The position numbers were made by a program, and so were the translations under genes. This document shows positions 26,356 to 36,361 of a stretch of DNA of 64,000 nucleotides, in pieces. Position 1 is the stretch's first letter. The number at the start of each line of letters is the position of its first letter. Location of the stretch: positions 1-64,000 of the forward strand of contig CALXET010000005.1 in assembly GCA_944387405.1 (NCBI GenBank), in the 5' to 3' direction. The notes beneath the pieces were generated by a model. The model was given only the letters and a program-made list of their open reading frames with translations, had not been told where the DNA came from and did no database searches. This DNA is from an uncultured Clostridia bacterium (GTDB taxonomy: Bacteria; Bacillota; Clostridia; TANB77; CAG-508).

Positions 26356-28471
26356 ATGGGAATTGGAGAAAAGATAGCTAGGGCTATTAATAAAATAAAA
26401 GGCAAGTTAATTGTAAGTTTTATACTATGGCTAATACTAGTCATAGTATTTGTTGCGCCTTTAGCTGGAGCAATTAGCGATGGCCTAAAAGTTGGAACAC
26501 TTGCAATGGGTGATGGAAACTCATGGGAAGTGTTTTTTGAAGCTTTGGGAAGTTATTTAAGAAATCCAATAAATGCAATTGGTCATGCTCTAGCTGGAGA
26601 TACTAATGGAATGTTTTGGAGTGTACTATGGAAATTTAGTTTAGTATACTTATTAGCAGTAACGATTGGAATTACAAAAGCAATTCCAAAACACGAGTAT
26701 GATGGTATAGAAAATGGTTCTAGTGATTGGTGTACTAATGGAGAAGAATATAAAACATTAAGCAGTAAAAAAGGTATAATTCTTGCTGAGAAAGAATATT
26801 TGCCAGTAGATAAAAGAGGAAACGTAAATGTTTTAGTTGTTGGACGGATCTGGTGCTGGTAAATCTGCATCATACGTTATCCCGAATGCATGTCAATTAT
26901 TAGGATCTTATGTATTTACAGATCCTAAAGGAGAACTTTATGATAAGACAGCAGGATATCTACAATCAAAAGGATATAAAATAAAAGTATTAAACTTAGT
27001 TAGACCACAAAATAGCGATGGATACAATCCATTATTACATATAAAAAATGAAATAGATGTTGACGTAATAGCAAATACAATAGTAAAAGGACAAAATACA
27101 GGAAATTCATCAGATCCATTCTGGGATGATATGGCCGAGATGTTACTTAAAGCTTTAATTTATTATTTAAAGGCAGTCAGACCACCAGAAGAGCAAAACT
27201 TAGCAAGTTGTTCAGAGCTTGTAAGAGCAGCAAATAGTAATGGTGGAGATAACTTGCTTACAAACTTAATGAATCAACTTCCATATGATCATCCAGCAAG
27301 GATGAACTATAAATCTATTGAAGTAGCTCCAGAAAAGACATATGGATCAATTTTGTCATCATTACAATCTAAGCTTGGTAAATTTGATTCAAGAGAAATA
27401 GCTGAACTTACTTCAACAAATACAATAAACTTTGAAGATATAGGAAAAGAAAAGACAGCAGTATATGTTATATCATCAGATACACATGCTGCATATGATT
27501 TCTTACTTACTATATTCTTTGCACAGATGATTCAACAATTATATGATTTTGCAGATGAAAATGGTGGAGCACTTCCAGTGCCAACATTCTTTATACTAGA
27601 TGAGTTTGCAAACATTGGTAAAATACCAGATTTTGACAAAAAGATTTCTACATCAAGAAGTAGAAAAATATCATTTAGCGTTATTTTGCAGAACTTAGAT
27701 CAGTTAGAAGCAGTTTATAAAGAAGCCCATGAAACAATTATGGGTAACTGTGATACTCACTTATTCTTAGGAAGTAACTCACAAAAAACAGTTGAATATT
27801 TTTCAAAAGCTCTTGGTGAAAAAACAATTTATAGAGAAAGTGAATCTGTTAATAAAGATAGAGCTGACTGGAAACAAGGTAAGAGTGTATCTGAACAAAA
27901 TATGGCAAGAGCACTTCTAACACCAGATGAATTAAGAAGATTAGATGTTGATACATGTATTATATATGAAAAAGGTTTAAAACCAATAAAAGCAAATAAA
28001 TATTACTATTATAAATATAGTACAGCTAAGACTATTGCACCTTATGCAGTAGATCATAATAATAGAGAACAAATAGATAGAGGAGCATGGAGAAAATTTA
28101 ATCCATATAATCCTTATGTAGAAAAAGAAGAAAAAGAAGATTTAAAAATAGAAGAACTAGATGATTTATTTGAAGAAACAGGAGATGGAACAAAAAATAA
28201 TAGTAGTCAGCCTTCTCAAACAATGAATAATCAAACTTCAAATAATCAAAATCAAGGATTAAATATAGAAGATAGTAAAGAGCAAAATTCATCTAAGAAT
28301 TCATTTGAAGATTCATTAAAGACAAATGTAAATCAAGGAAATAAACAATCAAATAACAATAATTCAGCGGGTAGTAAAGAAGAATTATCAGATATACAGA
28401 AAGAATTAGAGGCAAAATTTGATGAATTATTTGGTTCAATAGAAGATAAAAAAGATAATAAGAATAATTAA
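26356..28471 (+). CDS. VirD4/TraG-family ATPase, read through a +1 frameshift at CGG in the P-loop
   Basis: About 704 residues. Membrane helices lie near residues 17-38 and 95-115. Frame 0 then reads NVLVV GGA CGG ATC TGG and stops at 26862. Skipping one base at CGG (26845-26847, codon 164) gives GGA TCT GGT GCT GGT AAA TCT: the Walker A GGSGAGKS. The new frame continues with YVFTDPKGELYDKT, Walker B FILDEFANIGK and LQNLDQLEAVY, all standard for VirD4/TraG proteins of Gram-positive elements. The C-terminal 150 residues are Asn/Gln-rich and acidic. Without the shift the product has no ATP site. A strong promoter and terminator frame the operon. It might instead be a recent mutation or sequence error, but the CGG junction matches two other genes. 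Confidence 0.8.
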
Positions 28472-28491
28472 AAAATAAAAACAAATGTTTT

Positions 28492-28547
28492 AAATAACAT
28501 TGACTGAAAACATATCATTTGATAAAATTTAGTCAGTGTTATTTTTG
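28492..28547 (+). terminator. Terminator of the second VirD4-type operon
   Basis: Arms AATAACATTGACTGA and TTAGTCAGTGTTATT (imperfect near the loop), then T5. The D-loop-sized apical region is AT-rich. Confidence 0.7.
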
Positions 28548-28564
28548 TTATAAGGAGTATATAA

Positions 28565-29638
28565 ATGAAATTTGTACATATTGCTGATATGCATTTAGAT
28601 GCTAATTTTAATTCATTAAATAATATAGAAAGTTTACCTGAAAAAAGAAGATTAGAACAAAGAAAAATCATGAGAAAAATTATAGACTATATAAAAGAAA
28701 ATAATATAGAATATTTTTTTATAGCAGGAGATTTTTACGAACAAGAATATATTAGAAAATCAACGATTGAATATATAAACAAATTATTTGAAGAAATACC
28801 AAATACAAAAATATTTATCACCCCTGGAAATCATGATCCATTGTTAAAAAATTCTTTTTATAATACATACAAATTTGCTTCAAATGTCCACATATTTGGA
28901 AAAAATATTGAAAAAATTGAAGAGAAAGAAGTAAATATCTATGGATTTGGGTTTACAGATTTTTATTGCAAAAATTCAGAAATAGAAAATATAAAAATAG
29001 ACGATAAAAATAAGTTAAATATGCTGATTGCACATGGTAGTTTAGATGGTGGAAATGATGATTATAGAGAATATAATCCTATATCTAAAAAAATGTTAAA
29101 TAAACTTGGGTTTGATTATATTGCATTAGGTCATATCCACAAAAAAACATATAATGATGAAATTGATCAAAGAATTGTTTACCCAGGCTCTACAATTGCT
29201 TTAGGATTTGACGAACTAGGATCACATGGGATGATTGTAGGAGAATTTATAAATAAGGATTTAAGTTTAGAGTTTATCAAATTAGACGATAGAGAATATA
29301 AAGAAGTAGAACTAGATATTACAAATATGTCATCTATATTAGAAATTGTACAAGAGATAGAAGAGTTAAATTTAAATGAAAAAAATTTCTATAAGATAAT
29401 TTTAATTGGTAAAAGAAATTTTAAAATAGATTTAAAAGAGATTAGAAAACTAATAGATAATGACAATATAGTAAAACTAAAAGACAATACTAAGATTTCA
29501 TATAATATTAATGAAATTGCAATGCAAAAAGATATAAAAGGAATTTTTGTAAAAAAAGTACTAGAAAAATATAATGCTAATATTATCGATAAAGAAACGA
29601 TGGAAAAAGTTATAGAATATGGTTTAGAGGTATTATAA
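28565..29638 (+). CDS. SbcD/YhaO-like DNA repair metallophosphoesterase
   Basis: 357 residues of the Mre11/SbcD nuclease family. Metal-binding motifs are in order: ADMHLDA (residues 6-12), AGDFYEQE, TPGNHDPLL, IAHGSLDGG and LGHIHKK. The C-terminal part is shorter than in SbcD and more like YhaO. It pairs with an SMC-like partner, encoded 2 bases downstream, as a nuclease-ATPase complex acting on broken or hairpin DNA ends. ATG follows AAGGAG. Confidence 0.9.
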   Translation: MKFVHIADMHLDANFNSLNNIESLPEKRRLEQRKIMRKIIDYIKENNIEYFFIAGDFYEQEYIRKSTIEYINKLFEEIPNTKIFITPGNHDPLLKNSFYNTYKFASNVHIFGKNIEKIEEKEVNIYGFGFTDFYCKNSEIENIKIDDKNKLNMLIAHGSLDGGNDDYREYNPISKKMLNKLGFDYIALGHIHKKTYNDEIDQRIVYPGSTIALGFDELGSHGMIVGEFINKDLSLEFIKLDDREYKEVELDITNMSSILEIVQEIEELNLNEKNFYKIILIGKRNFKIDLKEIRKLIDNDNIVKLKDNTKISYNINEIAMQKDIKGIFVKKVLEKYNANIIDKETMEKVIEYGLEVL

Positions 29639-29640
29639 GT

Positions 29641-31512
29641 ATGAAAATAAAAAATATTAAAATAAATGGATATGGAAAGCTTGAGAATATAGACATAGAT
29701 TTAAATGAAAAAATAAATATAATTAAAGGAAATAATGAATCTGGAAAATCAACAATGTTAAATTTTATTTCGTCAGCTCTTTATGGTATTTCAAGAAACA
29801 AGAGAGGAAAAGATATATCAGATTTTGATAAATATAAACCATGGAATACAGATTCATTTTCTGGTAAAATCGAATATGAACTTGAAAACGGTGATGATTT
29901 TGAAATATATAGAGATTTTAAAAAGAAAAATCCGGAAATATATAAAAATGGAAAAGATGTAACATCAGATTATAGTATAGATAAGACAAAAGGTAGTGAA
30001 TTCTTTACTGAACAAACAGGAATTAATGAAGAAATGTTTTTAAGTACATTTATGTCTGAGCAAGAAGAAGTAAAATTAAATAGAGCAAGCCAAACATCAA
30101 TTATTCAAAAATTGAGCAATATTTTATCAACTGGTAATGAAAATATTTCATATAAAAAGACAATAGATAAAATAAATAAGAAGCAACTAGAAGAAATAGG
30201 CTCAGATAGAAGTTCAGGCAGGCCAATAAATATTGTTAATAATAAAATAGAAAAGCTTCAAGATGAGATTAATGAAATTAGTTCTTATAAAGATAAAAAA
30301 TACGAATTAGAAAAAGAAAAACAAAATTTATCTAAAGACCTAGAGGATGAAAAATATGTATTAGAAATACTTAGAAAAGTGAAGACAATTAAAGAAAAAA
30401 ACAGTATTAATAGAGAGAAAATTAAAATTTTAGATAATGAAATTGATGGATATTCAGAAATGCAAAATGAAAAACAAAAAGAGCTAGATAATATTAGGTT
30501 AGAGAAAAAAGAAATAAGAAAATCACACAAAGGAATATATTTAATTTTCATAATGCTAATTGTTATAATAACGGTATTATCAGTAGCTTTAAATCAAAAA
30601 GTATTATTAATATTGGATGGACTAATTGCATTAATTGGAATTATATTTTTTATAGTTGATAAAAGGAATAAAAAGAGATTGCGTAATAGTAATAAAAAAT
30701 ATATAGAAAAAATTAATAAAATTGAAGAAGATATGAATAGACTAGAAGAAATTAAAAAATTAAAATTCGAGGAAGTAAGCAAAATTGAAGATGAATTAGA
30801 ACAATCTGAAAAAATAGAGAATGATAAAATTATAGAAGAATACAAAGATAATATGGATGAAAAACACATAAATGATATTTTATCCACAAGATATGAAGAT
30901 ATTGTGGAATTAATTAGTCAAAAAGAAGAAAATTTTTCAAATTACAAAGTCTCTGAAAAGAAAATGGAATTGGAAAATGAAAGTATAGTAGAAAATTTAG
31001 AGAATCTTGTATCATTAGAAGAAAATTTGGATAGACTATATGAAGAAAAAGATGAACTTGAAAATAAAAATGAAATTTATAATTTAGTAAAACAAAATTT
31101 AGAAGAAGCTTATGAAGAAATGAAATCAAATATAACACCTGATTTTATAATAGAAATACAAAATATTATTTCTGAAGCAACAAATGGAAAATATAATAAA
31201 TGCTTAGTAGACGAGGATGGAATTAAGGTTGAAAATGAAAATGGAAGTTATATAGATATTGATAGATTGAGTATTGGAACAATAGATATGATTTATTTAG
31301 CTCTAAGAATAAGTGCAGCTAAATCAATAAGTGATGAAAAAATTCCAATAATATTAGATGAAGCTTTTGCATATTATGATAGAAATAGAATGAGAAATAT
31401 ATTAAAATATTTAGATAAACAAAGCAATCAAATACTAATATTTACATGTACAAATAGAGAAATTCAAGTACTAGAAGAGGAAAAAATAAATGCTAATATT
31501 ATAACTTTATAG
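29641..31512 (+). CDS. SbcC/YhaN-like SMC-type ATPase with central membrane helices
   Basis: 623 residues. Walker A KGNNESGKSTMLNF (near 30), Q-loop region, long coiled coils (190-290 and 350-500), an ABC signature LSIGTIDMIYLALR and Walker B IPIILDEAFAYYD near the end. Two hydrophobic helices lie between the coils (ILIFIMLIVIITV-like and LILDGLIALIGIIFFIV), so the coil hinge sits in or on the membrane. This is the layout of YhaN rather than SbcC, which has a zinc hook instead. It forms an operon with the nuclease upstream. Confidence 0.88.
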   Translation: MKIKNIKINGYGKLENIDIDLNEKINIIKGNNESGKSTMLNFISSALYGISRNKRGKDISDFDKYKPWNTDSFSGKIEYELENGDDFEIYRDFKKKNPEIYKNGKDVTSDYSIDKTKGSEFFTEQTGINEEMFLSTFMSEQEEVKLNRASQTSIIQKLSNILSTGNENISYKKTIDKINKKQLEEIGSDRSSGRPINIVNNKIEKLQDEINEISSYKDKKYELEKEKQNLSKDLEDEKYVLEILRKVKTIKEKNSINREKIKILDNEIDGYSEMQNEKQKELDNIRLEKKEIRKSHKGIYLIFIMLIVIITVLSVALNQKVLLILDGLIALIGIIFFIVDKRNKKRLRNSNKKYIEKINKIEEDMNRLEEIKKLKFEEVSKIEDELEQSEKIENDKIIEEYKDNMDEKHINDILSTRYEDIVELISQKEENFSNYKVSEKKMELENESIVENLENLVSLEENLDRLYEEKDELENKNEIYNLVKQNLEEAYEEMKSNITPDFIIEIQNIISEATNGKYNKCLVDEDGIKVENENGSYIDIDRLSIGTIDMIYLALRISAAKSISDEKIPIILDEAFAYYDRNRMRNILKYLDKQSNQILIFTCTNREIQVLEEEKINANIITL

Positions 31513-31559
31513 TTTTTATAAATTTTTTATAAAAAAATTAAAAAAATTATAAAAAAATG

Positions 31560-31588
31560 TTGACAACTAAAAAAAAATAGTGTAATAT
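31560..31588 (+). promoter_or_regulatory. Promoter of the tRNA Lys-Glu-Thr array
   Basis: TTGACA at 31560-31565, a 17-base spacer and TAATAT at 31583-31588. A small leader hairpin (GTTACG/CGTAAC) precedes the first tRNA. Confidence 0.75.
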
Positions 31589-31629
31589 ATAAAAGCAGTT
31601 ACGAATAAGAACGTAACGCTTTTATTTAT

Positions 31630-31705
31630 GGGCTATTAGCTCAGGTGGTAGAGCACTTGACTTTTAATCAAGTTGTCCCGCGTTCGAGTCGCGGATAGCT
31701 CACCA
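31630..31705 (+). tRNA. tRNA-Lys, anticodon UUU
   Basis: 76 bases with CCA. Acceptor GGGCTAT/ATAGCTC, anticodon arm CTTGA-CTTTTAA-TCAAG. Confidence 0.96.
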
Positions 31706-31735
31706 AATATCAAATGCTTGCATTTGATATTTTAT

Positions 31736-31810
31736 GGCCCCTTGGTCAAGCGGTTAAGACATCGCCCTTTCACGGCGGAGACATGGGTTCGATTCCCGTA
31801 GGGGTCACCA
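31736..31810 (+). tRNA. tRNA-Glu, anticodon UUC
   Basis: 75 bases with CCA. Acceptor GGCCCCT/AGGGGTC, anticodon loop CTTTCAC. Confidence 0.96.
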
Positions 31811-31823
31811 ATTTAATTAATGT

Positions 31824-31899
<76 letters not shown>

Positions 31900-31902
31900 T
31901 AG

Positions 31903-31952
31903 AAAAGTCAACAGTTTTGAGAATACTCTTAATTGCTGACTTTTATTTTTTT
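31903..31952 (+). terminator. Terminator of the tRNA array
   Basis: Arms AAAAGTCA and TGACTTTT extended by further pairs, T-rich tail. It precedes the SDR gene. Confidence 0.75.
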
Positions 31953-31965
31953 ATGAGGTGATTAA

Positions 31966-32697
31966 ATGGAAAAAATCATAGTTGTAACAGGTGCGTCTAG
32001 AGGAATTGGAAGAGAAATTGCAAAAACTCTTTCTAGAGAAAATAATAAAGTAATTGCTTGCTATAATAATTCAGAAAAAGAAGCAACTATTTTGAAAGAA
32101 GAATTAGAAAAAGAAAATAAAAAAATAGATATTATTAAAGGTGATATATCAAAAAGAGAAGATTGCAAAAAAATAGTTGAATATGTGATAAATAAATATA
32201 AAAAAATTGATGTCCTAATAAATAATGCTGGTATTTCAACATATAATTTATTTACTGATATTACAGATGAAGAATGGAATAGAACAATAAATACGAATTT
32301 AAATTCTGTATTTTATATGAGTCAAGAAACAGTAAAATATATGATAAAACAAAAAGAAGGATCTATAATAAATATTTCATCAATTTGGGGAATAGTTGGG
32401 GCCTCTTGTGAAGTGGCTTATTCTGTTAGTAAAGCAGGAATAGATGGAATGACAAAAGCTTTAGCAAAAGAACTTGGGCCATCAAATATAAGAGTAAATT
32501 CTATTGCACCAGGACTAATTGATACTGACATGAATAATGATTTAACAAAAGAAGAATTAGATAATATAATAAATGAAACACCACTTTGTAAGATTGGAAA
32601 ACCTGAAGATATAGCCAAATGCATTAAATGGCTTGTAGAAGACGAATTTACAACAGGCCAAGTAATTTCTATTAATGGTGGATGGTCTATCACTTAA
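31966..32697 (+). CDS. Short-chain dehydrogenase/reductase, FabG-like
   Basis: 243 residues, a complete classical SDR. NAD(P)-binding TGASRGIGREIAKTL (residues 7-21), NNAGIS, catalytic Ser in INISSIWG, YSVSKAG with the Tyr/Lys pair, and PGLIDTDM. The C-terminal GQVISINGGWS is standard. It may be the 3-oxoacyl-ACP reductase, but no other fatty-acid genes are nearby, so the substrate is open. ATG follows GAGGTGAT. Confidence 0.85.
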   Translation: MEKIIVVTGASRGIGREIAKTLSRENNKVIACYNNSEKEATILKEELEKENKKIDIIKGDISKREDCKKIVEYVINKYKKIDVLINNAGISTYNLFTDITDEEWNRTINTNLNSVFYMSQETVKYMIKQKEGSIINISSIWGIVGASCEVAYSVSKAGIDGMTKALAKELGPSNIRVNSIAPGLIDTDMNNDLTKEELDNIINETPLCKIGKPEDIAKCIKWLVEDEFTTGQVISINGGWSIT

Positions 32698-32767
32698 AAT
32701 GGATTTAAAAGAAAGATAAAGGCAAAAAAGTAATTGTAAAGAAGATATTAAAAAATATTTTAAATAA

Positions 32768-32800
32768 CAAAAAACCCAAACAATAAAGTTTGGGTTTTTA
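32768..32800 (+). terminator. Bidirectional terminator between the SDR and starch-binding genes
   Basis: Arms AAAAACCCAAA and TTTGGGTTTTT with A and T flanks on both sides. It serves the converging genes. Confidence 0.85.
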
Positions 32801-32808
32801 TAAATTTA

Positions 32809-33279
32809 TTAATTTTCTACATTATTTTTTGAAGAAGTATAAGTTCCAGATACTAGTTTAGGTAAATATCTTAAAACTTTATATATAGCAAGTTTAATTT
32901 TTTTAGAGATTATATAAGATTTTCTAAGTTTTCTTGGAGAAGATAAACTTAGTGAATCATCTACCAAAATTAAATCTGTTTCTATATGCTCAATTGGAAA
33001 TACGTAATTTTTTCCGTCATTATTATCCCATTCATTTTTACCATTTTTAAAACAGAAAGAAAGATTTTCATTATCTTCAAGTGTTAATTCTGCTTGAAAA
33101 CCAAGATCAGATTTTTCCATCTTAATATCATTTACATTATCCCAATTTGGCCCAAATCCATAATGTATATATACATCTTCTGAACCATCTTGAAAAAATC
33201 TTCCAGTATATGAAATTTTAATTTCTGAATTAGGTGTTAATTTATCTGTGTTAAAAAATATATTTTTACATAATTCCAT
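32809..33279 (-). CDS. Carbohydrate-binding-module protein (starch-binding, CBM25-like)
   Basis: 156 residues. The region 22-100 reads like a CBM25/CBM53 beta-sandwich: KISYTGRFFQDG, DVYIHYGFGPNWDNV, and FCFKNGKNEWDNNDGKNYVF, with the tryptophans expected to stack on sugars. There is no signal peptide, so it probably acts inside the cell, perhaps on storage glycogen. The last 40 residues are basic. ATG follows AAGGAG. Its intracellular role is inferred. Confidence 0.75.
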   Translation of the reverse strand: MELCKNIFFNTDKLTPNSEIKISYTGRFFQDGSEDVYIHYGFGPNWDNVNDIKMEKSDLGFQAELTLEDNENLSFCFKNGKNEWDNNDGKNYVFPIEHIETDLILVDDSLSLSSPRKLRKSYIISKKIKLAIYKVLRYLPKLVSGTYTSSKNNVEN

Positions 33280-33413
33280 ATTTTATTACTCCTTATATTA
33301 CTTATCATTTGTTAAATATTATTATAATTATAAAATATTGTAAATTCAACAAATTAATACACAAAATGATAAATGTAATAAAAAAAATATATAAATGTAA
33401 TAATTATGTTAAA

Positions 33414-33980
33414 CTATACGTGTATTTTTCCTATAATATAGAAATCATCGTCTGGAGTAACAGAAAAATCTTTAACTAATAAATTATCAGCTTTTAGAAC
33501 TATTTTATTTCTTTTATACATAAGTTTTCTTACAATAACACTACCATTATAACTGAATAAACCAAATTCTTTGTGTTCTGGTATAGCGTTTAATTCAAGA
33601 TATACTAAAGTTCCTCTAGGTAAAGTACCCTTCATTGTATCATCTTGGATCCTAAAAGCAAGTGAGGCATAAGGAATTTTTGCTGGACAAGGAACTAAAG
33701 ACTCCACATTAGAAATTAGTGGTATCTTGTCATAAGGGACATTATTAATTAAATTAAATTGTCTTTGATTATCAGTCAATTTTTTATCATATGTATAATA
33801 TAAAGGCTCAAAAGGAACTTTTAAAGCATCACAAATTGACTTTAAAGCTTTTTGACTAGGGTTTCTTTCTCCTTTTTCGATATGAGTTAAATGCCCAACA
33901 TTAATGCCAGTCATTTTAGCAAGTTCTGTTTTTGACATATTTCTATCTTCTCTTATTTTTGCAATTAAACTACCTAACAT
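33414..33980 (-). CDS. XRE-type repressor with S24-like C-terminal domain
   Basis: 188 residues. Helix-turn-helix in residues 1-60 (IREDRNMSKTELAKMTGINV). Residues 85-188 look like the S24/LexA fold: DDTMKGTLPRGTLVYLE, then GSVIVRKLMYKRNKIVLKADN. The position of the usual catalytic serine (normally S-M) appears as Thr in DDTM; the lysine (VRKL) is kept. It could be a regulator whose self-cleavage is altered. It stands alone, facing the VanW gene across a shared upstream region. Confidence 0.8.
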   Translation of the reverse strand: MLGSLIAKIREDRNMSKTELAKMTGINVGHLTHIEKGERNPSQKALKSICDALKVPFEPLYYTYDKKLTDNQRQFNLINNVPYDKIPLISNVESLVPCPAKIPYASLAFRIQDDTMKGTLPRGTLVYLELNAIPEHKEFGLFSYNGSVIVRKLMYKRNKIVLKADNLLVKDFSVTPDDDFYIIGKIHV

Positions 33981-34152
33981 ATAATAAAATCACTCCTATC
34001 ATAAAACTTTGAATACATTATATATAAAAAAGACAAAATTGTCCAGTTTAAAAATCAAAAAAATTCTAGGGAAATAATGGATAAGTAAATATTGCACAAG
34101 GATTTATTATGTGATAAAATTACAAATGATATAGAAAAAGGAGTATAAAGAT

Positions 34153-35988
34153 ATGGGAAAAGAAAAGAATCTAGAAAGAGAAGACAAAGATATTATTCTA
34201 GAAGAATCAAAAGTTAAAAAAGAAAAAAAGCCTAAAAAAACAAAAGTTAATAAAAATACTCAAGAATATCTAGATCAGTTAATGAAAAGAAGGAAAAAAA
34301 TCTTTGTAATCTCAATAATTGTTATCATTTTATTGTTTGTTATAGCAATTGCTCTTACAGCGTTTTCTATTGTAGCGTCAGTAAATAATAAAATAATTAG
34401 TGGTGTTACAATAAACGGTGTAGATGTTTCTGGACTAACAGTAAATGAAGCTGAAGAAAAGCTTAATAAACAAATTGAAGAAACAAAAATTAATGAACTA
34501 AATATAGAATATGAGGATTATAAAAATACAATAATAAGAGATGATTTAAATATTAATTATTCAGTAAAAAATGCTGTTGATAAAGCTTATAAAATAGGAA
34601 GAGATAATAATATAATATTAAATAATTTTAAAATTATTGGCACTTTCTTTAGTAAAGAAGATATAAGGATTGAAACCTCATATAATACAGAAATGATGGA
34701 TTCTATTGTTGAAGATGTTTCTACAAAACTTCCTGGCCTTGTAGTAGAGTATACATACTGCATTGAAGATGATGAATTAATAATTACACCAGGAAAAGCA
34801 GGAATCGCTTTAAATGAAGAAGAATTTAGAAATGGAATTTTAAACAGATTTGCAGGAAATATATTAAATAAAGATGAGAGCATTATGAAAATTCCAGTAG
34901 TAAATAAAGAACCAGATGATATAGATATTGAGAAAATATATGAAGAAATACATACAGAACCACAAGATGCATATATTAAAAAAGATCCATTTGAAATTGT
35001 TGTAGATAAAGATGGAGTAGATTTTGATATATCAATGGAAGAAGCAAAGAAGATAGTTTCTGAAAAAGGAAAAGAAGAATATATTATTCCACTTAAAATC
35101 ACAAAAGCAAAGAAAACTGTAAAAGATTTAGGAAGTAAAGCTTTTCCGGATAGACTATCTAGATATTCTACAAGATATGATGCAAGTAATAGAGATAGAA
35201 GTACAAATCTAGAACTTTCAGCAAAAAAAATAAACGGAACTGTATTATTGCCTGGAGAAGAATTTTCTTATAATAAAGTTGTAGGAAAGAGAACAATTGA
35301 AAACGGATATAAAAATGCTGCTGTTTTTTCAAATGGTAGAGTAGAAGATGGATTAGGCGGAGGTATTTGTCAAATATCTACTACTTTATATAATGCAGTA
35401 TTGCTTGCAAATTTAGAGATAACAGAAAGAAGAAATCATTCATTTGTTACAAGTTATGAAGATCCAGGAAGAGATGCTACTGTTGTATATGGTGTTCAAG
35501 ATTTTAAATTTAAGAATTCAAGAAAATATCCAGTAAAAATAGAAGCTTCTGTAAAAAATGGCGTTGCAACAATGACAGTAATGGGAATAAAAGAAGACGT
35601 CGAATATGATGTAAAAATCAGAGCTTATAAAACAGCCACAATACCTTATAAAACGGAGAAAAGAAAAAATGCTAATTTAGCAGAGGGAAAAGAAAAAGTA
35701 ATCCAATCAGGTACAAATGGATGTAAAGCTGTATGTTATAGAGACTTATATTTAGATGGTAAAAAAGTAAAAACAGAACTTCTTTCGAGAGATACATATA
35801 GTACAATGAAAAGAATAGTAGAAGTTGGTACAAAGAAAACAAATAAAAAAGATACAACAACTTCTGATAAAAAAGATGATGAAGCTGATGAAGATGAAAA
35901 AGATAGTGAAGAAAAAGATCCAGTAAAAGAAGAGGATGAAGTTAAAGAGCCTGATACTCCAGTGCCAGAAACAGAGACAGAAGAATAA
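34153..35988 (+). CDS. VanW-family cell-envelope protein with peptidoglycan-binding-like domains
   Basis: 611 residues. A basic cytoplasmic N-terminus and a membrane helix near 52-78 are followed by two PG-binding-4-like repeats (VTINGVDVSGLTVNEAEEKL near 95). From about 335 comes the VanW domain with LSRYSTRYDAS, LPGEEFSYNKVVG, and the GLGGGICQISTTLYNA motif. A beta-rich part and an acidic Lys/Glu/Asp tail of 50 residues end the protein. It is probably outside the membrane and contacts the wall. The exact role of VanW proteins is not settled. No vanA-type resistance genes are nearby. Confidence 0.88.
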   Translation: MGKEKNLEREDKDIILEESKVKKEKKPKKTKVNKNTQEYLDQLMKRRKKIFVISIIVIILLFVIAIALTAFSIVASVNNKIISGVTINGVDVSGLTVNEAEEKLNKQIEETKINELNIEYEDYKNTIIRDDLNINYSVKNAVDKAYKIGRDNNIILNNFKIIGTFFSKEDIRIETSYNTEMMDSIVEDVSTKLPGLVVEYTYCIEDDELIITPGKAGIALNEEEFRNGILNRFAGNILNKDESIMKIPVVNKEPDDIDIEKIYEEIHTEPQDAYIKKDPFEIVVDKDGVDFDISMEEAKKIVSEKGKEEYIIPLKITKAKKTVKDLGSKAFPDRLSRYSTRYDASNRDRSTNLELSAKKINGTVLLPGEEFSYNKVVGKRTIENGYKNAAVFSNGRVEDGLGGGICQISTTLYNAVLLANLEITERRNHSFVTSYEDPGRDATVVYGVQDFKFKNSRKYPVKIEASVKNGVATMTVMGIKEDVEYDVKIRAYKTATIPYKTEKRKNANLAEGKEKVIQSGTNGCKAVCYRDLYLDGKKVKTELLSRDTYSTMKRIVEVGTKKTNKKDTTTSDKKDDEADEDEKDSEEKDPVKEEDEVKEPDTPVPETETEE

Positions 35989-36000
35989 TTAAAAATGAGA

Positions 36001-36045
36001 TTTAAGAAAGAGATAATTTAATATTATCTCTTTCTTAAACTTTTT
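36001..36045 (+). terminator. Terminator of the VanW gene
   Basis: Perfect 16-base arms TTTAAGAAAGAGATAA and TTATCTCTTTCTTAAA, loop of 7 bases, then CTTTTTC. Confidence 0.88.
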
Positions 36046-36070
36046 CTGGAATTTTATTTGTTTCTTGCTA

Positions 36071-36100
36071 TTGACAAAGAATATATTAAAGTATTATAAT
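36071..36100 (+). promoter_or_regulatory. Promoter of tRNA-Lys(CUU)
   Basis: TTGACA at 36071-36076, an 18-base spacer and TATAAT at 36095-36100. Confidence 0.8.
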
Positions 36101-36120
36101 AATTATTGTTAGTTGTAAAC

Positions 36121-36196
36121 GCGCCATTAGCTCAGTTGGTAGAGCAGTTGACTCTTAATCAAATGGTCGGAGGTTCGATTCCTCTATGGCGCACCA
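36121..36196 (+). tRNA. tRNA-Lys, anticodon CUU
   Basis: 76 bases with CCA. Acceptor GCGCCAT/ATGGCGC, anticodon arm TTGA-CTCTTAA-TCAA. Confidence 0.96.
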
Positions 36197-36284
36197 ATAA
36201 AAGTATTGTAAAATTCAATACTTTTATTTTTTTTAATAAATTTAAAGAAAATGAATATAATAATATAAAAATTCATATAAAACA

Positions 36285-36313
36285 TTTACTTTACATAAAA
36301 AATATGCTATAAT
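36285..36313 (+). promoter_or_regulatory. Promoter of the 32-residue peptide gene
   Basis: TTTACT at 36285-36290, a 17-base spacer and TATAAT at 36308-36313. A small hairpin (TCCCAAGAAATGGGA) lies in the leader. Confidence 0.55.
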
Positions 36314-36361
36314 TTTAATTGTCCCAAGAAATGGGAAGGATGTTAAATAGAGGTGATTATT

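Noticed and set aside
30914..31138. Leu/Phe-rich frames antisense to long genes here and elsewhere
   Set aside because: They lie opposite strongly supported genes and reflect A-rich sense strands; no start signals.
34153..35988. Vancomycin resistance locus from the VanW match
   Set aside because: VanW-domain proteins are widespread in Clostridia; no vanH, vanA/B, vanX, vanR or vanS genes are nearby, and the Ddl motif here looks like a D-Ala type.
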